Source: Bacillota bacterium (GTDB lineage: Bacteria > Bacillota > Limnochordia > DTU087). From it: DNA of 64,000 bases. Below are positions 30,011 through 39,766 of the stretch, piece by piece. How positions within the stretch are numbered: position 1 is the first letter of the stretch; each line of letters starts with the position of its first letter. Below the pieces are notes generated by a model. The model did no database searches, was not told the origin of the DNA, and was given only the letters and a program-made list of their open reading frames with translations. The translations under genes were made by a program, and so were the position numbers. The stretch lies in the NCBI GenBank assembly GCA_012798695.1, contig JAAZMR010000117.1, positions 1 to 64,000 on the forward strand, written 5' to 3'.

Positions 30011-30434
30011 CTATTGGCTTGATAGATTATAGTTACTTAGGTAATCATCATATCCTTACCTGAAGCAACTAGAGACCTGACTAAAAACCTCGGCGCTTCC
30101 AAACTACTACAAGTGTACGCTGGCTTTTCTTAAGCCATGGATTAAGCAGTAGCTGCAGTATCCAGCACATATCTGTTCCCTCTTTTCGTATTAGGCCTTA
30201 ATCCTCCCTTTGTTCTAATAGAATATGGGAATTAGGGACCAAGGGTGCCGTCAGAGGTAGTTGTCTTTGTGAGGGTTCGGAAAAGCAGGGATCAACTCCA
30301 TCCCTACCTAAATATTGAAGTGTCGTAACATTGGAGAGCTATCTTGCCGAATAGGCAGAATGCCTTTAGGTATCGAATTGTGGTGGACTTGTGGTGGACA
30401 AGAGGCTAGACTCATATGATAGGGGGATGGGATT
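30011..30434. other. Gene-free stretch before the glycine cleavage operon
   Basis: These 424 bases hold no convincing gene. I see small hairpins (AGGTAA/TTACCT at about 30039-30061) and a perfect 11-base tandem repeat TTGTGGTGGAC at 30378-30399, 36 bases before the gcvT start. I looked for a glycine riboswitch and did not find its core motifs. The promoter of the gcv operon must lie here, but I could not place it with confidence. Confidence 0.6.
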
Positions 30435-31553
30435 ATGGCCGGCAAAGTTACGCCCTTAGCTAATCATCATAAAGCCCGAGGGGCACGGTTTACCGAGTTC
30501 GGTGGCTGGCAGATGCCAGTACAGTACAAAGGGATTATTGAAGAGCACCTGGCGGTTAGGCGGGCGTGTGGCCTGTTTGACTTGTCCCACATGGGGGAAA
30601 TAGAGATCAGAGGTCCCTTGGCGTTAGATTTCGCTCAAGGGCTGATGACTAATGATGTCTCCAAGCTCGCTCCGGGTAGAGTTCAGTACAGCCTTTTATG
30701 TAATGAGACCGGTGGCATCATTGATGATCTGTTAGTATATCGCCATCCAGATTACGTAACCTTAGCTGTAAATGCCTCAAATACTGATAAGGACCTCGAT
30801 TGGCTGCAGCGAATGGCTGCAAGACCACCATATCGGGGCAAGGTTGAGGTCTTGAATGTGGGGGAAAGACGAGCGATTTTAGCCATACAGGGACCGCAGG
30901 CACCCAAGGTTATGCGAAGTGTTGGCTTGGATGTTTTGGACCTACCCTATATGGCCTTTCGACTGTTGGGTCAGAATGGAGAGATCATGGTCTCTCGGAC
31001 CGGCTATACCGGAGAGATCGGATATGAGCTCTATATGCCCGCCTCAGATGCTGTAACTTGGTGGGAGAGATTTCTGGGTCTGGCGAATAGTGTTGATATA
31101 GAGCCAGTGGGACTTGGGGCCCGAGATACGCTGCGGCTGGAGATGGGCTATACACTCTATGGCAATGATATTGACGAGACTACTACCCCTTGGGAAGCTG
31201 GTATTGGATGGGCAGTAAAGCTCGACAAAGAATTCATCGGCCGCACGGCCTTACTGGAAGCCAAAGCCCAGGGTCCTCAGCGTCGTCTGGTAGGCTTTGT
31301 TGTAGAGGGTCGTGGTATTGCTCGCCCAGGATACCCGGTGTATATAGAAGGAGAGCTGAGAGGAGAAGTCACCAGTGGCTGCATCTCACCATCCTCAAAC
31401 CGACCTGTAGGGTTAGCTTATGTAGATTCGGCTTGGGCAGAAGCAGGGACCTCCATAGAAATATTAGTCCGAGGTAGGGCCGTAGCTGGTCGTATTACTT
31501 CGGTGCCTTTCATGCCATCTCGGGTTAGAGATGCAGTGACTCTAGGAGATTAA
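30435..31553 (+). CDS. gcvT: Glycine cleavage system T protein (aminomethyltransferase)
   Basis: GcvT moves the methylene group of lipoyl-bound aminomethyl to tetrahydrofolate and releases ammonia. The 372 residues include FTEFGGWQMPVQYKGIIEEH, RVQYSLLCNETGGIIDDLLV, SRTGYTGEIGYELY and the C-terminal barrel with VDSAW and the substrate-channel lysine region WAVKLDKEFIGR. The ATG at 30435 follows AGGGGGAT. It heads the gcvT-gcvH-gcvPA-gcvPB operon. Confidence 0.97.
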   Translation: MAGKVTPLANHHKARGARFTEFGGWQMPVQYKGIIEEHLAVRRACGLFDLSHMGEIEIRGPLALDFAQGLMTNDVSKLAPGRVQYSLLCNETGGIIDDLLVYRHPDYVTLAVNASNTDKDLDWLQRMAARPPYRGKVEVLNVGERRAILAIQGPQAPKVMRSVGLDVLDLPYMAFRLLGQNGEIMVSRTGYTGEIGYELYMPASDAVTWWERFLGLANSVDIEPVGLGARDTLRLEMGYTLYGNDIDETTTPWEAGIGWAVKLDKEFIGRTALLEAKAQGPQRRLVGFVVEGRGIARPGYPVYIEGELRGEVTSGCISPSSNRPVGLAYVDSAWAEAGTSIEILVRGRAVAGRITSVPFMPSRVRDAVTLGD

Positions 31554-31607
31554 GTTTTACAGATAATGGTTTCTCAAAAAAGACTATTAGGCTAGGAGGA
31601 TGCAGTT

Positions 31608-31994
31608 ATGGCAGTACCGGCTAATCTACGCTATGCGGAGAGTCATGAGTGGGTAAGAGTTGAAGATGATGGTATCGTAGTGGGTGTCACCGACTATGCT
31701 CAGTCAGAGATGGGTGATATCGTTTTTGCCGAATTGCCACCGGTGGGGGCTGAGTATGATCAGGGAGAGAGTCTGGCGGTAGTGGAATCGGTCAAGGCTG
31801 TCTCCGATATTTACGCTCCTGTGAAAGGCACAGTCATTGCAGTGAATGAGGCCCTCATGGATAGCCCCGAGTTGATTAACAGTGATTGCTATGGTGAAGG
31901 TTGGCTGATCAAGCTTTGTCCTCCTCAAAAGACAGAGCTGGACGAACTGCTTTCCCCGGCGGAGTATGAAGCCCAGTTGAAGGCAGAAGCGTAA
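31608..31994 (+). CDS. gcvH: Glycine cleavage system H protein
   Basis: GcvH carries the lipoyl arm that shuttles aminomethyl groups between the P, T and L proteins. The 128 residues have the lipoylation site VVESVKAVSDIYAP with Lys63, and the family start RYAESHEWVR. A perfect AGGAGG precedes the ATG at 31608. No L protein (lpd) is in the window. Confidence 0.97.
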   Translation: MAVPANLRYAESHEWVRVEDDGIVVGVTDYAQSEMGDIVFAELPPVGAEYDQGESLAVVESVKAVSDIYAPVKGTVIAVNEALMDSPELINSDCYGEGWLIKLCPPQKTELDELLSPAEYEAQLKAEA

Positions 31995-32056
31995 ATGCTG
32001 TTCGGTGGTTAAATCGGATGACCTCATCGGGAATAAGTCATTAAGGAGAGAAGAGC

Positions 32057-33412
32057 ATGGGTTACCCCTATCTGGCCTTGACGCAACGGGAGAGGCAGAA
32101 GATGCTATCCGCCATAGGTTGCGAATGTATTGATGACCTATTTGCGGATATTCCCCGGGAAATACTGCTGCAGAAAACTTTAGACCTACCCCAACCTCTA
32201 ACCGAAAGCGAATTGGTGCGCCATGTTCAGGGTTTGGGCAAGCGCAACCTATCTTTGGACACTTATACCTCTTTCTTGGGTGCCGGGGTATACCAGCACC
32301 TAGTACCCCGGGCAGTATATCATCTGGCCAATCGGGCCGAATTTGTTACTGCCTACACACCATATCAGGCGGAGATTAGCCAGGGGGTACTACAGGCCAC
32401 CTTTGAATACCAGACCTTAATCTGTGAATTGACCGGCATGGATGTCGCTAATGCCTCCTTGTATGATGGGGCTACCGGCTTGGCAGAGGCGGCCCTTATG
32501 GCTATGGCCATCACCGGAGGCAGTCGAGTTGTTACCTTTGAAAGCGTGCACCCAGATTATCTAGCGGTGGTTGATACCTATCTGAAAGCAGTGGGAGCTG
32601 AACTAGTGGTAATCCCCACTAGTCAAGGGACCGCCGATCCCGACCGATTGGCCCCGTTTTTGGGTAAAGAAACAGCGGCTGTACTGCTGCAGCAGCCCAA
32701 TTTCTTTGGTTTGTTAGAATCGGCAGAAGAGATCAGGGCTTTGATAGAGGGGACGCCCACCCTATTGGTTGCCTGTGTCAATCCCATTTCCCTAGGCATA
32801 TTACAGCCGCCGGCTGTGTATGGAGCCGATATCGTTGTGGGTGATGGCCAGCCCTTAGGAAATCCTCCGGCGTTTGGGGGACCTAGCTTTGGTTTCATGG
32901 CTGCGAAACAGAAGTACATCAGAAAAATGCCTGGGAGGATTGTAGGCGAGACACAGGATGAGGACGGCAACAGGGGTTTTGTTCTGACCCTGCAGACTAG
33001 GGAACAGCATATTCGCAGACAGAGGGCGACCTCCAATATATGCACCAATGCAGCCCATTCATCTCTGATTGGAACTATTTATCTGGCCTTACTGGGTAAG
33101 GAGGGCCTCAGGGAAGTGGCAATGCAATGCGCGCAGAAAGCACATTTCACCGCAGAGCAGATCTGCAATCTGCCTGGATGGAAATTGCTTTTTGACGGGC
33201 CTTTCTATCATGAGTTTGCTGTAAAAGCTCCGGTGCCCTGGTCTGAAGTGAATGCGGCACTTCTGGAAGAAGGAATAATTGGTGGACTGTCACTTGACAA
33301 GATGTATCCGGCACGCCGTGACTGGGAGAATGCTATTCTCTTTTGTGTTACGGAAGCTAGAACCGCCGATGAAATTGAGCACCTTCTCCAGGTTCTAAAG
33401 GGGGTAAAATGA
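32057..33412 (+). CDS. gcvPA: Glycine dehydrogenase (decarboxylating) subunit 1
   Basis: This is the N-terminal half of the split P protein (451 aa), the form usual in Bacillota. [30 protein letters not shown] and [11 protein letters not shown] match the family. It has no PLP lysine, which is in subunit 2. The ATG follows AAGGAG. The final codons overlap gcvPB (ATGA), consistent with one-to-one synthesis. A one-mismatch Noc-site look-alike lies near its start (32149-32164). Confidence 0.97.
   Translation: MGYPYLALTQRERQKMLSAIGCECIDDLFADIPREILLQKTLDLPQPLTESELVRHVQGLGKRNLSLDTYTSFLGAGVYQHLVPRAVYHLANRAEFVTAYTPYQAEISQGVLQATFEYQTLICELTGMDVANASLYDGATGLAEAALMAMAITGGSRVVTFESVHPDYLAVVDTYLKAVGAELVVIPTSQGTADPDRLAPFLGKETAAVLLQQPNFFGLLESAEEIRALIEGTPTLLVACVNPISLGILQPPAVYGADIVVGDGQPLGNPPAFGGPSFGFMAAKQKYIRKMPGRIVGETQDEDGNRGFVLTLQTREQHIRRQRATSNICTNAAHSSLIGTIYLALLGKEGLREVAMQCAQKAHFTAEQICNLPGWKLLFDGPFYHEFAVKAPVPWSEVNAALLEEGIIGGLSLDKMYPARRDWENAILFCVTEARTADEIEHLLQVLKGVK
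32149..32164. promoter_or_regulatory. Candidate Noc-binding site, one mismatch
   Basis: TATTCCCCGGGAAATA differs from the palindromic Noc consensus at one base (fifth position C instead of T). It lies within gcvPA. Such a sequence can arise by chance in coding DNA, so this is only a candidate. Confidence 0.35.
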
Positions 33413-34920
33413 TGGCACGCCATAAGGAATACCCATTATTAATGGAATTGGGTGCGCCGGGAAGGCGGGCTTATCTACTGCCAGAGCTGGATATACCGGC
33501 CCGCCCCATAGATGAATTGATCCCAAGTGCTAACTTGCGGACCGATCCGGCTCCATTGCCTGAGTTGAGTGAGCTAGAGGTGGTCAGGCATTTCATCGGT
33601 CTGTCTCGACGCAACCACGGCGTGGATGTGGGATTCTATCCATTGGGATCTTGTACTATGAAATACAATCCCAAGGTCAACGAAGATTTGGCCTTTGACC
33701 CGGGCTTTGCCAATCTACATCCATATCAACCAGAGCAGACTGTGCAAGGGGCACTACAGCTGATGTATGAGTTGGAACAATATCTTTGTGAGATTGCCGG
33801 GCTCGATAGGGCAACATTGACACCGGCAGCCGGTGCCCATGGCGAGCTGACTGGTCTGATGCTGATCAAGGCTTATCAAGCTGCCAGGGGTGAGGGTCAC
33901 AGAAATGAGATAATCATTCCTGATTCTGCCCATGGAACCAATCCGGCCAGTGCCGCTATGTGTGGCTATAAAGTTGTCGAAGTAGCCTCGAATAGTCGCG
34001 GTGGAGTCTGTGTTGATGCCCTACAGGAGATAGTTGGACCCCAAACCGCTGGCTTAATGCTCACTAACCCCAATACTTTGGGACTTTTTGAAGAAGATAT
34101 CTTGACTATTAGTGAGGTAGTGCATGCAGCCGGAGGTTTGCTGTACTACGATGGAGCCAATGCCAACGCTATCTTAGGTAAATGCCGGCCTGGGGATATG
34201 GGATTTGATGTGGTGCATTTCAACTTGCACAAAACCTTTTCGACACCTCACGGCGGAGGAGGGCCAGGTTCAGGTCCCATTGCGGTTCGGGAAACGTTGG
34301 TACCGTTCCTGCCGATACCGATAGTGGAAAGGCGCGAACGCGTGCAAACAGCTGGAGCCGATCTAGGGGAGAGGCAAGAGGAGTTTTTCCTTGACTACAA
34401 CCGGCCCCAGTCTATTGGCAAGATCAAGGGCTTTCATGGCAACTTCCTAGTTATGATTCGGGCCTATGCGTACATCCGTTCCATGGGGCCTGAAGGTTTG
34501 AGGCAAGCCAGTGAAGATGCGGTATTGGCAGCCAATTACCTGATGAGGGAACTAAGTGCATCATATGATCTTCCCTATGACAGAATCTGTAAACACGAGT
34601 TTGTGTTATCAGCCAAACAGCAGAAGGCTGAGGGGGTCACAGCCCAGGATATTGCCAAACGCTTGCTTGACTATGGGATGCATGCTCCGACGGTCTATTT
34701 CCCGTTAATTGTGGAGGAAGCTCTGATGGTAGAACCAACGGAAACAGAGTCCAAAGCAGCCCTTGATGAATTTGTTCAGGTGATGACCGCTATCGCGCGG
34801 GAAGTCAAAGAGTCGCCGGAACAGGTGAGAACAGCTCCACACCATACAGTAGTGGGACGACTTGATGAAACCCAAGCAGCTAGACACCCGGTTGTGCGTT
34901 GGCGGGAGGAAATAGAATAG
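33409..34920 (+). CDS. gcvPB: Glycine dehydrogenase (decarboxylating) subunit 2
   Basis: This is the C-terminal, PLP-binding half of the P protein, which decarboxylates glycine and loads the H protein. The PLP lysine is Lys275 in [17 protein letters not shown]. Other signatures are [14 protein letters not shown] and [12 protein letters not shown]. The length, 503 aa, is slightly above the usual 480-490 because of the C-terminal tail. It overlaps gcvPA by four bases, with AGGGGG as ribosome site inside gcvPA. Confidence 0.97.
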   Translation: MMARHKEYPLLMELGAPGRRAYLLPELDIPARPIDELIPSANLRTDPAPLPELSELEVVRHFIGLSRRNHGVDVGFYPLGSCTMKYNPKVNEDLAFDPGFANLHPYQPEQTVQGALQLMYELEQYLCEIAGLDRATLTPAAGAHGELTGLMLIKAYQAARGEGHRNEIIIPDSAHGTNPASAAMCGYKVVEVASNSRGGVCVDALQEIVGPQTAGLMLTNPNTLGLFEEDILTISEVVHAAGGLLYYDGANANAILGKCRPGDMGFDVVHFNLHKTFSTPHGGGGPGSGPIAVRETLVPFLPIPIVERRERVQTAGADLGERQEEFFLDYNRPQSIGKIKGFHGNFLVMIRAYAYIRSMGPEGLRQASEDAVLAANYLMRELSASYDLPYDRICKHEFVLSAKQQKAEGVTAQDIAKRLLDYGMHAPTVYFPLIVEEALMVEPTETESKAALDEFVQVMTAIAREVKESPEQVRTAPHHTVVGRLDETQAARHPVVRWREEIE

Positions 34921-34937
34921 GGGCAGGGGGACATAGA

Positions 34938-35807
34938 ATGAGCGTTAGTCGTAAAGTGATAGGATATCTGGGCCCCCGAGGTACTTTTTCTGAAAAAGCC
35001 GCAAGACTTTATCAGGCACGTATGCTAGGAACGGAAACAGTATGTCTTCAGCCCTTCAGCAGTATTGTGGAACTCATTTCGGCTGCAGATGCCGAAAGCG
35101 TTGATCAGGCAGTCACACCACTGGAGAATTCTTTGGAAGGCCCTGTAGCACTAACGCTAGATATGCTGGCCCATGAGGTAGATCTAAAGATGGCGGCGGA
35201 GGTTGTCGTCTCTGTCCGCCACTACCTATTGGGTGTGAAGGGAACTGATTATGGGGGAATTCAGAGGGTGATCTCTCACCCTCAAGCCTTGGGGCAATGT
35301 AGAGCCTTTTTGCAGAAACACCTGCCGGCCGCTGAATTAACGATGGCTAGCTCCACGGCAGAGGCAGCTCGGCTTGTTGCAGGCGGTGATAGTACAAGTA
35401 CGGCTATTGGCAATACTACAGCAGCTGCCGTCTATGGATTGGAGATTTTGGCAGCTGATATTCAGGACAACCGCGACAATGCTACTAGATTTTGTGTTTT
35501 AGCTAAAGGAGGCGATAATGCTCCTACTGGTGATGATAAAACATCGCTTGTTTTTTCGCCTCGGGAGAACCGGGCCGGAATCTTATATGAACAGCTGTGG
35601 GAGTTCGCTAGTCGAGGGGTTGACTTGACGAGAATTGAATCCCGTCCGGCTAAGCGAGTCTTGGGGGAGTATCTGTTTTTCCTGGATATTGCCGGTCACC
35701 ACACCTCACCAGATGTGGCAGAAGCCTTAGAGGCGGTGGCCGGCCATAGCAGCTTCTTCCGGCTCCTAGGCTCTTATCCGCGGTGGCGAGAGGATGTCTT
35801 GTCATAA
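34938..35807 (+). CDS. pheA: Prephenate dehydratase
   Basis: PheA converts prephenate to phenylpyruvate in phenylalanine synthesis. The catalytic domain runs from IGYLGPRGTFSEKAA through DNATRFCVLAKGG. The ACT regulatory domain follows and contains TRIESRPAKRV (the ESRP motif for phenylalanine binding), so feedback inhibition is expected. I chose the ATG at 34938 (289 aa) with GGGGG seven bases upstream; the frame is open upstream into gcvPB. It is 17 bases after gcvPB and possibly in the same transcript. Confidence 0.95.
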   Translation: MSVSRKVIGYLGPRGTFSEKAARLYQARMLGTETVCLQPFSSIVELISAADAESVDQAVTPLENSLEGPVALTLDMLAHEVDLKMAAEVVVSVRHYLLGVKGTDYGGIQRVISHPQALGQCRAFLQKHLPAAELTMASSTAEAARLVAGGDSTSTAIGNTTAAAVYGLEILAADIQDNRDNATRFCVLAKGGDNAPTGDDKTSLVFSPRENRAGILYEQLWEFASRGVDLTRIESRPAKRVLGEYLFFLDIAGHHTSPDVAEALEAVAGHSSFFRLLGSYPRWREDVLS

Positions 35808-35828
35808 GCCGGAGCTAGCCAAGAAGTA

Positions 35829-36770
35829 ATGAACGGGGTATCGATCATGTCAATAACTAATCGTTTTACTGAAATAGCTTATGCGTTACTTAGTGTGGCA
35901 CTGATACTCGTGGTGACCAGGATACTGGTTCGAGTCACGAATCTACTGATAACTAGGATCTTTGAGCGGGAGGCAACTAGAGAGCGTCATCGCCATACGG
36001 ATCCGAAGCGTCACCGTACTTTGATGAATATCCTCAAAAGCGCTGTTCGGTATGTTCTCTATTTCATCGGGGCCATGACCGCTCTTGACAAGTTAGGAGT
36101 ACCAACCAGTTCTATTGTGGCGACCGCAGGTATCGGTGGGCTAGCTCTTGGATTTGGGGCCCAGAGTCTAGTCAGAGATGTAATCACTGGTTTTTTCATC
36201 TTGATGGAAAATCAATACTCTGTAGGCGATTATGTACGTGTAGGTAGCTCAGCAGGTGGTATAACAGGTATTGTAGAGGACATGGGGGTTCGAGTCACCA
36301 AGATTCGAGATCGTGGTGGAGAATTGCACATTGTGCCGAATGGCCACATCGAGCAAGTGACCAACTACATGGGGTCGGCTATGAGGATCATGTTTGATGT
36401 ACGGGTGGCCTATGAAGAGGATTTGGATAGAGTCATGGGTATTCTCGATGATCTCTTTCTTCACTTGCAGGTTGAAATACCCGGTCTAGTTGAGGGCCCT
36501 AATATCCTAGGAATAAGCGATTTGACGGAGTCCGCGGTAGTCATCCGAGTCATGGCGAGGGCTCAAGCGATGCAGCAATGGGGTATAGAGCGTCAAATTC
36601 GGGGAGCGATCAAAGAGCGATTCGATGCAGAAGGTATTACGGTTCCCTATCCAAGACAGGTTGTAGTTGTTCGACGAGATACTGCATCAGATGAGTTAAG
36701 GAGTGGCGATGCTCCGGTTTCTGAGCAAGTGCCCAGCAGCAGTGAACTGAGGAAACCCACAGGAAAATAG
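35829..36770 (+). CDS. MscS-family mechanosensitive channel
   Basis: This 313-residue small-conductance channel homologue has membrane segments near residues 15-35, 70-92 and 95-118. The pore helix TM3 is glycine/alanine-rich (ATAGIGGLALGFGAQSLVRD). It is followed by the beta domain (YSVGDYVRVG, VPNGHI) and a C-terminal alpha/beta domain, then a polar tail. It would release solutes on hypo-osmotic shock. The start could be ATG 35829 or ATG 35847; the latter has GGGG at better spacing. Confidence 0.93.
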   Translation: MNGVSIMSITNRFTEIAYALLSVALILVVTRILVRVTNLLITRIFEREATRERHRHTDPKRHRTLMNILKSAVRYVLYFIGAMTALDKLGVPTSSIVATAGIGGLALGFGAQSLVRDVITGFFILMENQYSVGDYVRVGSSAGGITGIVEDMGVRVTKIRDRGGELHIVPNGHIEQVTNYMGSAMRIMFDVRVAYEEDLDRVMGILDDLFLHLQVEIPGLVEGPNILGISDLTESAVVIRVMARAQAMQQWGIERQIRGAIKERFDAEGITVPYPRQVVVVRRDTASDELRSGDAPVSEQVPSSSELRKPTGK

Positions 36771-36801
36771 ATAGTAAGAAGTCTTAATAGAGGGGGCGCC
36801 T

Positions 36802-36981
36802 ATGCGACCTGTATATCGTCTAGGAGACATTGTACAGATGAGGAAACCGCATGCCTGTGGTGGAGACAGGTGGGAGGTCTTGCGTGTTGGCATGGATTTC
36901 CGCATTAAGTGTCTTCAGTGTGGTAGAGTCGTCATGCTCTCGAGGCGGAAATTCGAACGGGCCGTGAAGACAGTTCTCTAA
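36802..36981 (+). CDS. DUF951 small zinc-binding-like protein
   Basis: This 59-residue protein reads [20 protein letters not shown], then [17 protein letters not shown], then [18 protein letters not shown]. This is the DUF951 pattern, widespread in Bacillota and often encoded next to mscS and ychF. Cys19, Cys37 and Cys40 could bind a metal or nucleic acid. AGGGGGCG precedes the ATG. The function is unknown. Confidence 0.9.
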   Translation: MRPVYRLGDIVQMRKPHACGGDRWEVLRVGMDFRIKCLQCGRVVMLSRRKFERAVKTVL

Positions 36982-37056
36982 TCGGGACTTGAGAAAAGCT
37001 TCGATGTGAAACCATTTTACAGGTCTTTCGGTGGCTGACAGATGGGGGGTAATATG

Positions 37057-38175
37057 ATGTATTCTATGGGAATTATTGGTCTACCGAACGTGGGCAAATC
37101 CACGTTATTCAATGCCCTCACACAGGCTGCTGCTGCGGCAGCGAACTATCCTTTCTGCACCATCGAGCCCAATATTGGCATTGTACCCATTCCAGATCAG
37201 CGGCTAAACCAGATTGGCGATGTTGTACGTCCTGAGAAACTAACTCCGTCAGCCATTCAGTTCATCGACATAGCTGGGTTGGTCCGAGGTGCCAGTCGGG
37301 GGGAAGGGTTAGGTAACCAGTTTCTCGGTCATGTCCGAGAGGTAGATGCTTTGGTTCATGTAATACGCTGCTTTGCTGATGATAATGTCAGTCACGTGGA
37401 AGGGAATCTAGAGCCCCTCCGAGATCGGGGTATAGTTGAAACAGAACTGCTTCTCGCAGATTTGCAGACCTTAGAGAAAAGGCAAGCAAGAGCGAGTCGT
37501 TACCTAAAGACCGGCGAGGAAAAGCACAAGATAGAATTGCGGTTAATCGAAAATGCAATGGAACAGCTCAACCAAGGGGTGCCGGCTCGCAACCTCACGC
37601 TTAAGTCAGATGAGCAAAGTTTGCTTGCTGAATTCCATTTGCTGACCTCCCTGCCGGTGCTTTATTGTGCCAATGTGAGTGCAGAGGAGTTAGCAGATAT
37701 TCTTGATGGTGATGGCACAGGCCCCTGTAGTCGACACTATGAGGCACTTAGACAAGCTGCTCAGGAAGAGGGGGCCGGCTGTGTCGCTATTGCTGCTCAG
37801 CTGGAAGCAGAACTACAGGAGTTAGATGAAGAGGAACGGCAGGAATTCCTTACTGAACTGGGGATACCTGATGCGGGGCTGGACCGCTTAGTCAGAGCAG
37901 CCTATGAGCAGCTTGATTTGGTGACTTTTTACACAGTGAAAGGCCCAGAGACTAGAGCCTGGATTATACCGAGGGGTACCAAGGCTCCCCAAGCCGCTGG
38001 AAGAATCCACAGTGACATGGAACGGGGTTTTATTAGGGCTGAAGTCCTTTCTGCTGATGAACTCATCGAATCGGGGTCCTTTGCCCGGGCTCGAGATGCA
38101 GGCATATTGCGATCTGAAGGTAAAGAATACGAGGTTCAGGACGGAGATGTCATGCTGATTCGGTTCAATGTATAG
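37057..38175 (+). CDS. ychF: Redox-regulated ATPase YchF (Obg family)
   Basis: YchF is an Obg-type P-loop protein that prefers ATP and associates with ribosomes. Walker A is GLPNVGKST near the N-terminus, followed by a DIAGLVRGAS G3 motif, a coiled-coil insert, and the C-terminal TGS-like domain (FYTVKGPETRAWIIPRGT, AAGRIHSDMERGFIRAEV). Several ATGs are clustered; I chose 37057 because a GGGGGG ribosome site ends seven bases before it. Starts at 37042 or 37054 are possible. Confidence 0.96.
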   Translation: MYSMGIIGLPNVGKSTLFNALTQAAAAAANYPFCTIEPNIGIVPIPDQRLNQIGDVVRPEKLTPSAIQFIDIAGLVRGASRGEGLGNQFLGHVREVDALVHVIRCFADDNVSHVEGNLEPLRDRGIVETELLLADLQTLEKRQARASRYLKTGEEKHKIELRLIENAMEQLNQGVPARNLTLKSDEQSLLAEFHLLTSLPVLYCANVSAEELADILDGDGTGPCSRHYEALRQAAQEEGAGCVAIAAQLEAELQELDEEERQEFLTELGIPDAGLDRLVRAAYEQLDLVTFYTVKGPETRAWIIPRGTKAPQAAGRIHSDMERGFIRAEVLSADELIESGSFARARDAGILRSEGKEYEVQDGDVMLIRFNV

Positions 38176-38224
38176 CGACTCCTAGTTTGCAGCTGTATTG
38201 GCCATAGCATTGCTAAATCCTCTG

Positions 38225-38253
38225 TTGCACGTAGGATTGGTGGATGATATAAT
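38225..38253 (+). promoter_or_regulatory. Predicted promoter of the rpsF-ssb-rpsR operon
   Basis: TTGCAC (38225-38230), a 17-base spacer and a perfect TATAAT (38248-38253) that is preceded by TGA, an extended -10 element. It lies 64 bases before the rpsF start. Confidence 0.65.
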
Positions 38254-38316
38254 GACACTGGTCATCCCTGCTCCAGGCAAGACCTGGGGCCATGTCCATA
38301 GGGAGGAGGTGAAGCT

Positions 38317-38607
38317 GTGGTGCGACCATACGAGATGATGCTCGTTTTGCAGCCAGTTCTCGAGGAAGAAGCTACTGATGCCTTGTTGGAGCGCTTAACC
38401 GGTGTGATCACCAATGAAGGTGGAAGTGTTGAGAACCTCGATCGGTGGGGCAAGAGGCGACTAGCCTACGAGATTAATGGGTTCACCGAAGGCTTCTACG
38501 TGGTGATGGATTTCCAAGCGGAGCCCGCTACAGCCAGTGAGTTGGAGCGGATTGTGAAGCTCGCCGATGGAGTCATTCGCCATCTGCTCATACGCAAAGA
38601 CAATTAA
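38317..38607 (+). CDS. rpsF: 30S ribosomal protein S6
   Basis: S6 binds S18 on the 16S platform. The 96 residues match the family: RPYEMMLVLQPVLEEEATD, WGKRRLAYEINGFTEGFYV and a C-terminal VIRHLLIRKD. The GTG at 38317 has AGGAGG seven bases upstream. It leads the conserved rpsF-ssb-rpsR operon. Confidence 0.97.
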   Translation: MVRPYEMMLVLQPVLEEEATDALLERLTGVITNEGGSVENLDRWGKRRLAYEINGFTEGFYVVMDFQAEPATASELERIVKLADGVIRHLLIRKDN

Positions 38608-38665
38608 CCAACAACTCACGGCTTAGGTGACAGCTCCGTTCCGACATAGATAAGGAGGAGCGTAA

Positions 38666-39073
38666 ATGCTCAATCGAGTGATATTAATCGGCCGTCTGAC
38701 AGCCGATCCAGAACTGCGCTATACTCAAAGTGGGACAGCAGTTACTAACTTTCGTCTCGCTGTTGATCGGCCCTTCACAAATCAGAGTGGGGAAAGGGAG
38801 ACCGATTTTATTCCCATTGTAGTTTGGGACAAGCAGGCCGAGACCTGTGCCAACTACCTAAACAAGGGACGCTTGGTAGCAGTAGATGGTCGTATGCAGG
38901 TTCGGTCGTATGATGCTCAGGATGGATCACGACGCTGGGTGACTGAAGTAGTTGCCCAAGATGTGAGATTCCTCGATTGGGGGAGACAGTCTGAACAAGA
39001 AGGCGGCTCCCAAGAGACTGTCACTCAGTCAGATGAGTCAGATGAATTCTTCATTGAGGATGTTCCTTTCTAA
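38666..39073 (+). CDS. ssb: Single-stranded DNA-binding protein
   Basis: SSB coats single-stranded DNA at forks. The OB fold starts [20 protein letters not shown] and includes [18 protein letters not shown] and [15 protein letters not shown]. The acidic tip [12 protein letters not shown] is the usual hub for partner proteins. 135 aa is at the short end for Bacillota because the linker is brief. AAGGAGG precedes the ATG. Confidence 0.97.
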   Translation: MLNRVILIGRLTADPELRYTQSGTAVTNFRLAVDRPFTNQSGERETDFIPIVVWDKQAETCANYLNKGRLVAVDGRMQVRSYDAQDGSRRWVTEVVAQDVRFLDWGRQSEQEGGSQETVTQSDESDEFFIEDVPF

Positions 39074-39087
39074 GAGGAGTGAGATAT

Positions 39088-39324
39088 ATGGCAAGGGAGA
39101 GAAGGAGGGGCCGCAGAGGCAGGCGGAAAGTCTGTAATTTCTGCGTCGACAAAGTGGAACATGTTGACTACAAAGAAGTAGGCAGGCTGCGCCGTCATCT
39201 GTCAGAGCGTGGCAAGATTTTGCCTCGACGGATTTCCGGCAATTGCGCACGCCACCAAAGACAGCTGACTGTTGCCATTAAGCGTGCCCGTCAGGTTGCA
39301 CTGCTACCATATTCGGCAGAGTAA
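39088..39324 (+). CDS. rpsR: 30S ribosomal protein S18
   Basis: The 78-residue protein carries [18 protein letters not shown] and [19 protein letters not shown]. Cys16, Cys19, Cys53 and His56 form a possible zinc site, so this looks like the metal-binding (C+) form of S18. The ATG at 39088 has GAGGAG eight bases upstream; an upstream in-frame GTG lies on the ribosome site itself. Confidence 0.96.
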   Translation: MARERRRGRRGRRKVCNFCVDKVEHVDYKEVGRLRRHLSERGKILPRRISGNCARHQRQLTVAIKRARQVALLPYSAE

Positions 39325-39348
39325 CCACAACTCAATCTAGACGTAGCA

Positions 39349-39379
39349 AGGGTTAACTGCTTGGCGGTTAGCCCTTTTT
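39349..39379 (+). terminator. Rho-independent terminator after rpsR
   Basis: AGGGTTAACTG (39349-39359) pairs along its full length with CGGTTAGCCCT (39365-39375), allowing two G-T pairs, and is followed by TTTT. It ends the rpsF-ssb-rpsR operon. Confidence 0.8.
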
Positions 39380-39443
39380 CACACAATTTCACGTCATTGA
39401 GCGGAGTGTTGGGGAGATAAATTTTTGCCAGGAGGGGTCAGGC

Positions 39444-39761
39444 ATGTCTATGCCGAAGTCCGATATCGGCATTGCCCGGAATATCAAAACCATAGAATGG
39501 TTGAAGGCGGAGCTAGTCTCTGGTGTTGCTACGTTTTTCCGGGGTTTGGTTAAGAATACGGAAGAAACGATGATTGACGGTTTGGCTAATATAGTGATTA
39601 CATGCTTTATTCTTGGTAATCGTTTGGGCTTTAGTTTCTCCCGACTAGATGTTAAGATTGAGAACAAGATCAAGGCTAATATCGAGCAGGACCACGAGAT
39701 AGAGCAGTGGTACGGGGATTTTTCAGCTTTACTGCGGTACCTGCAGGACAACAAGAGGTGA
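39444..39761 (+). CDS. MazG-like family protein
   Basis: This 105-residue protein matches the MazG-like group found beside yybS in Clostridia: IARNIKTIEWLKAELVSGV, then VKNTEETMIDGLANIVIT and ILGNRLGFSFSRLDVKI. The fold suggests a nucleotide pyrophosphatase ancestor, but the usual clustered acidic E-x-x-E metal motifs are sparse, so activity is uncertain. AGGAGGGG precedes the ATG. The stop codon is five bases before the yybS start. Confidence 0.75.
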   Translation: MSMPKSDIGIARNIKTIEWLKAELVSGVATFFRGLVKNTEETMIDGLANIVITCFILGNRLGFSFSRLDVKIENKIKANIEQDHEIEQWYGDFSALLRYLQDNKR

Positions 39762-39766
39762 AGCGG

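Noticed and set aside
30011-30434. Glycine riboswitch before gcvT
   Set aside because: The conserved GCCGAAGG-type and CAGGCAAAAGGAC-type segments are missing. GGAGAGCTATCTTGCCGAAT near 30333 is only a superficial resemblance.
39148-39164. parS-like GTGGAACA inside rpsR
   Set aside because: Only the right half of the palindrome is present; the left half does not match.
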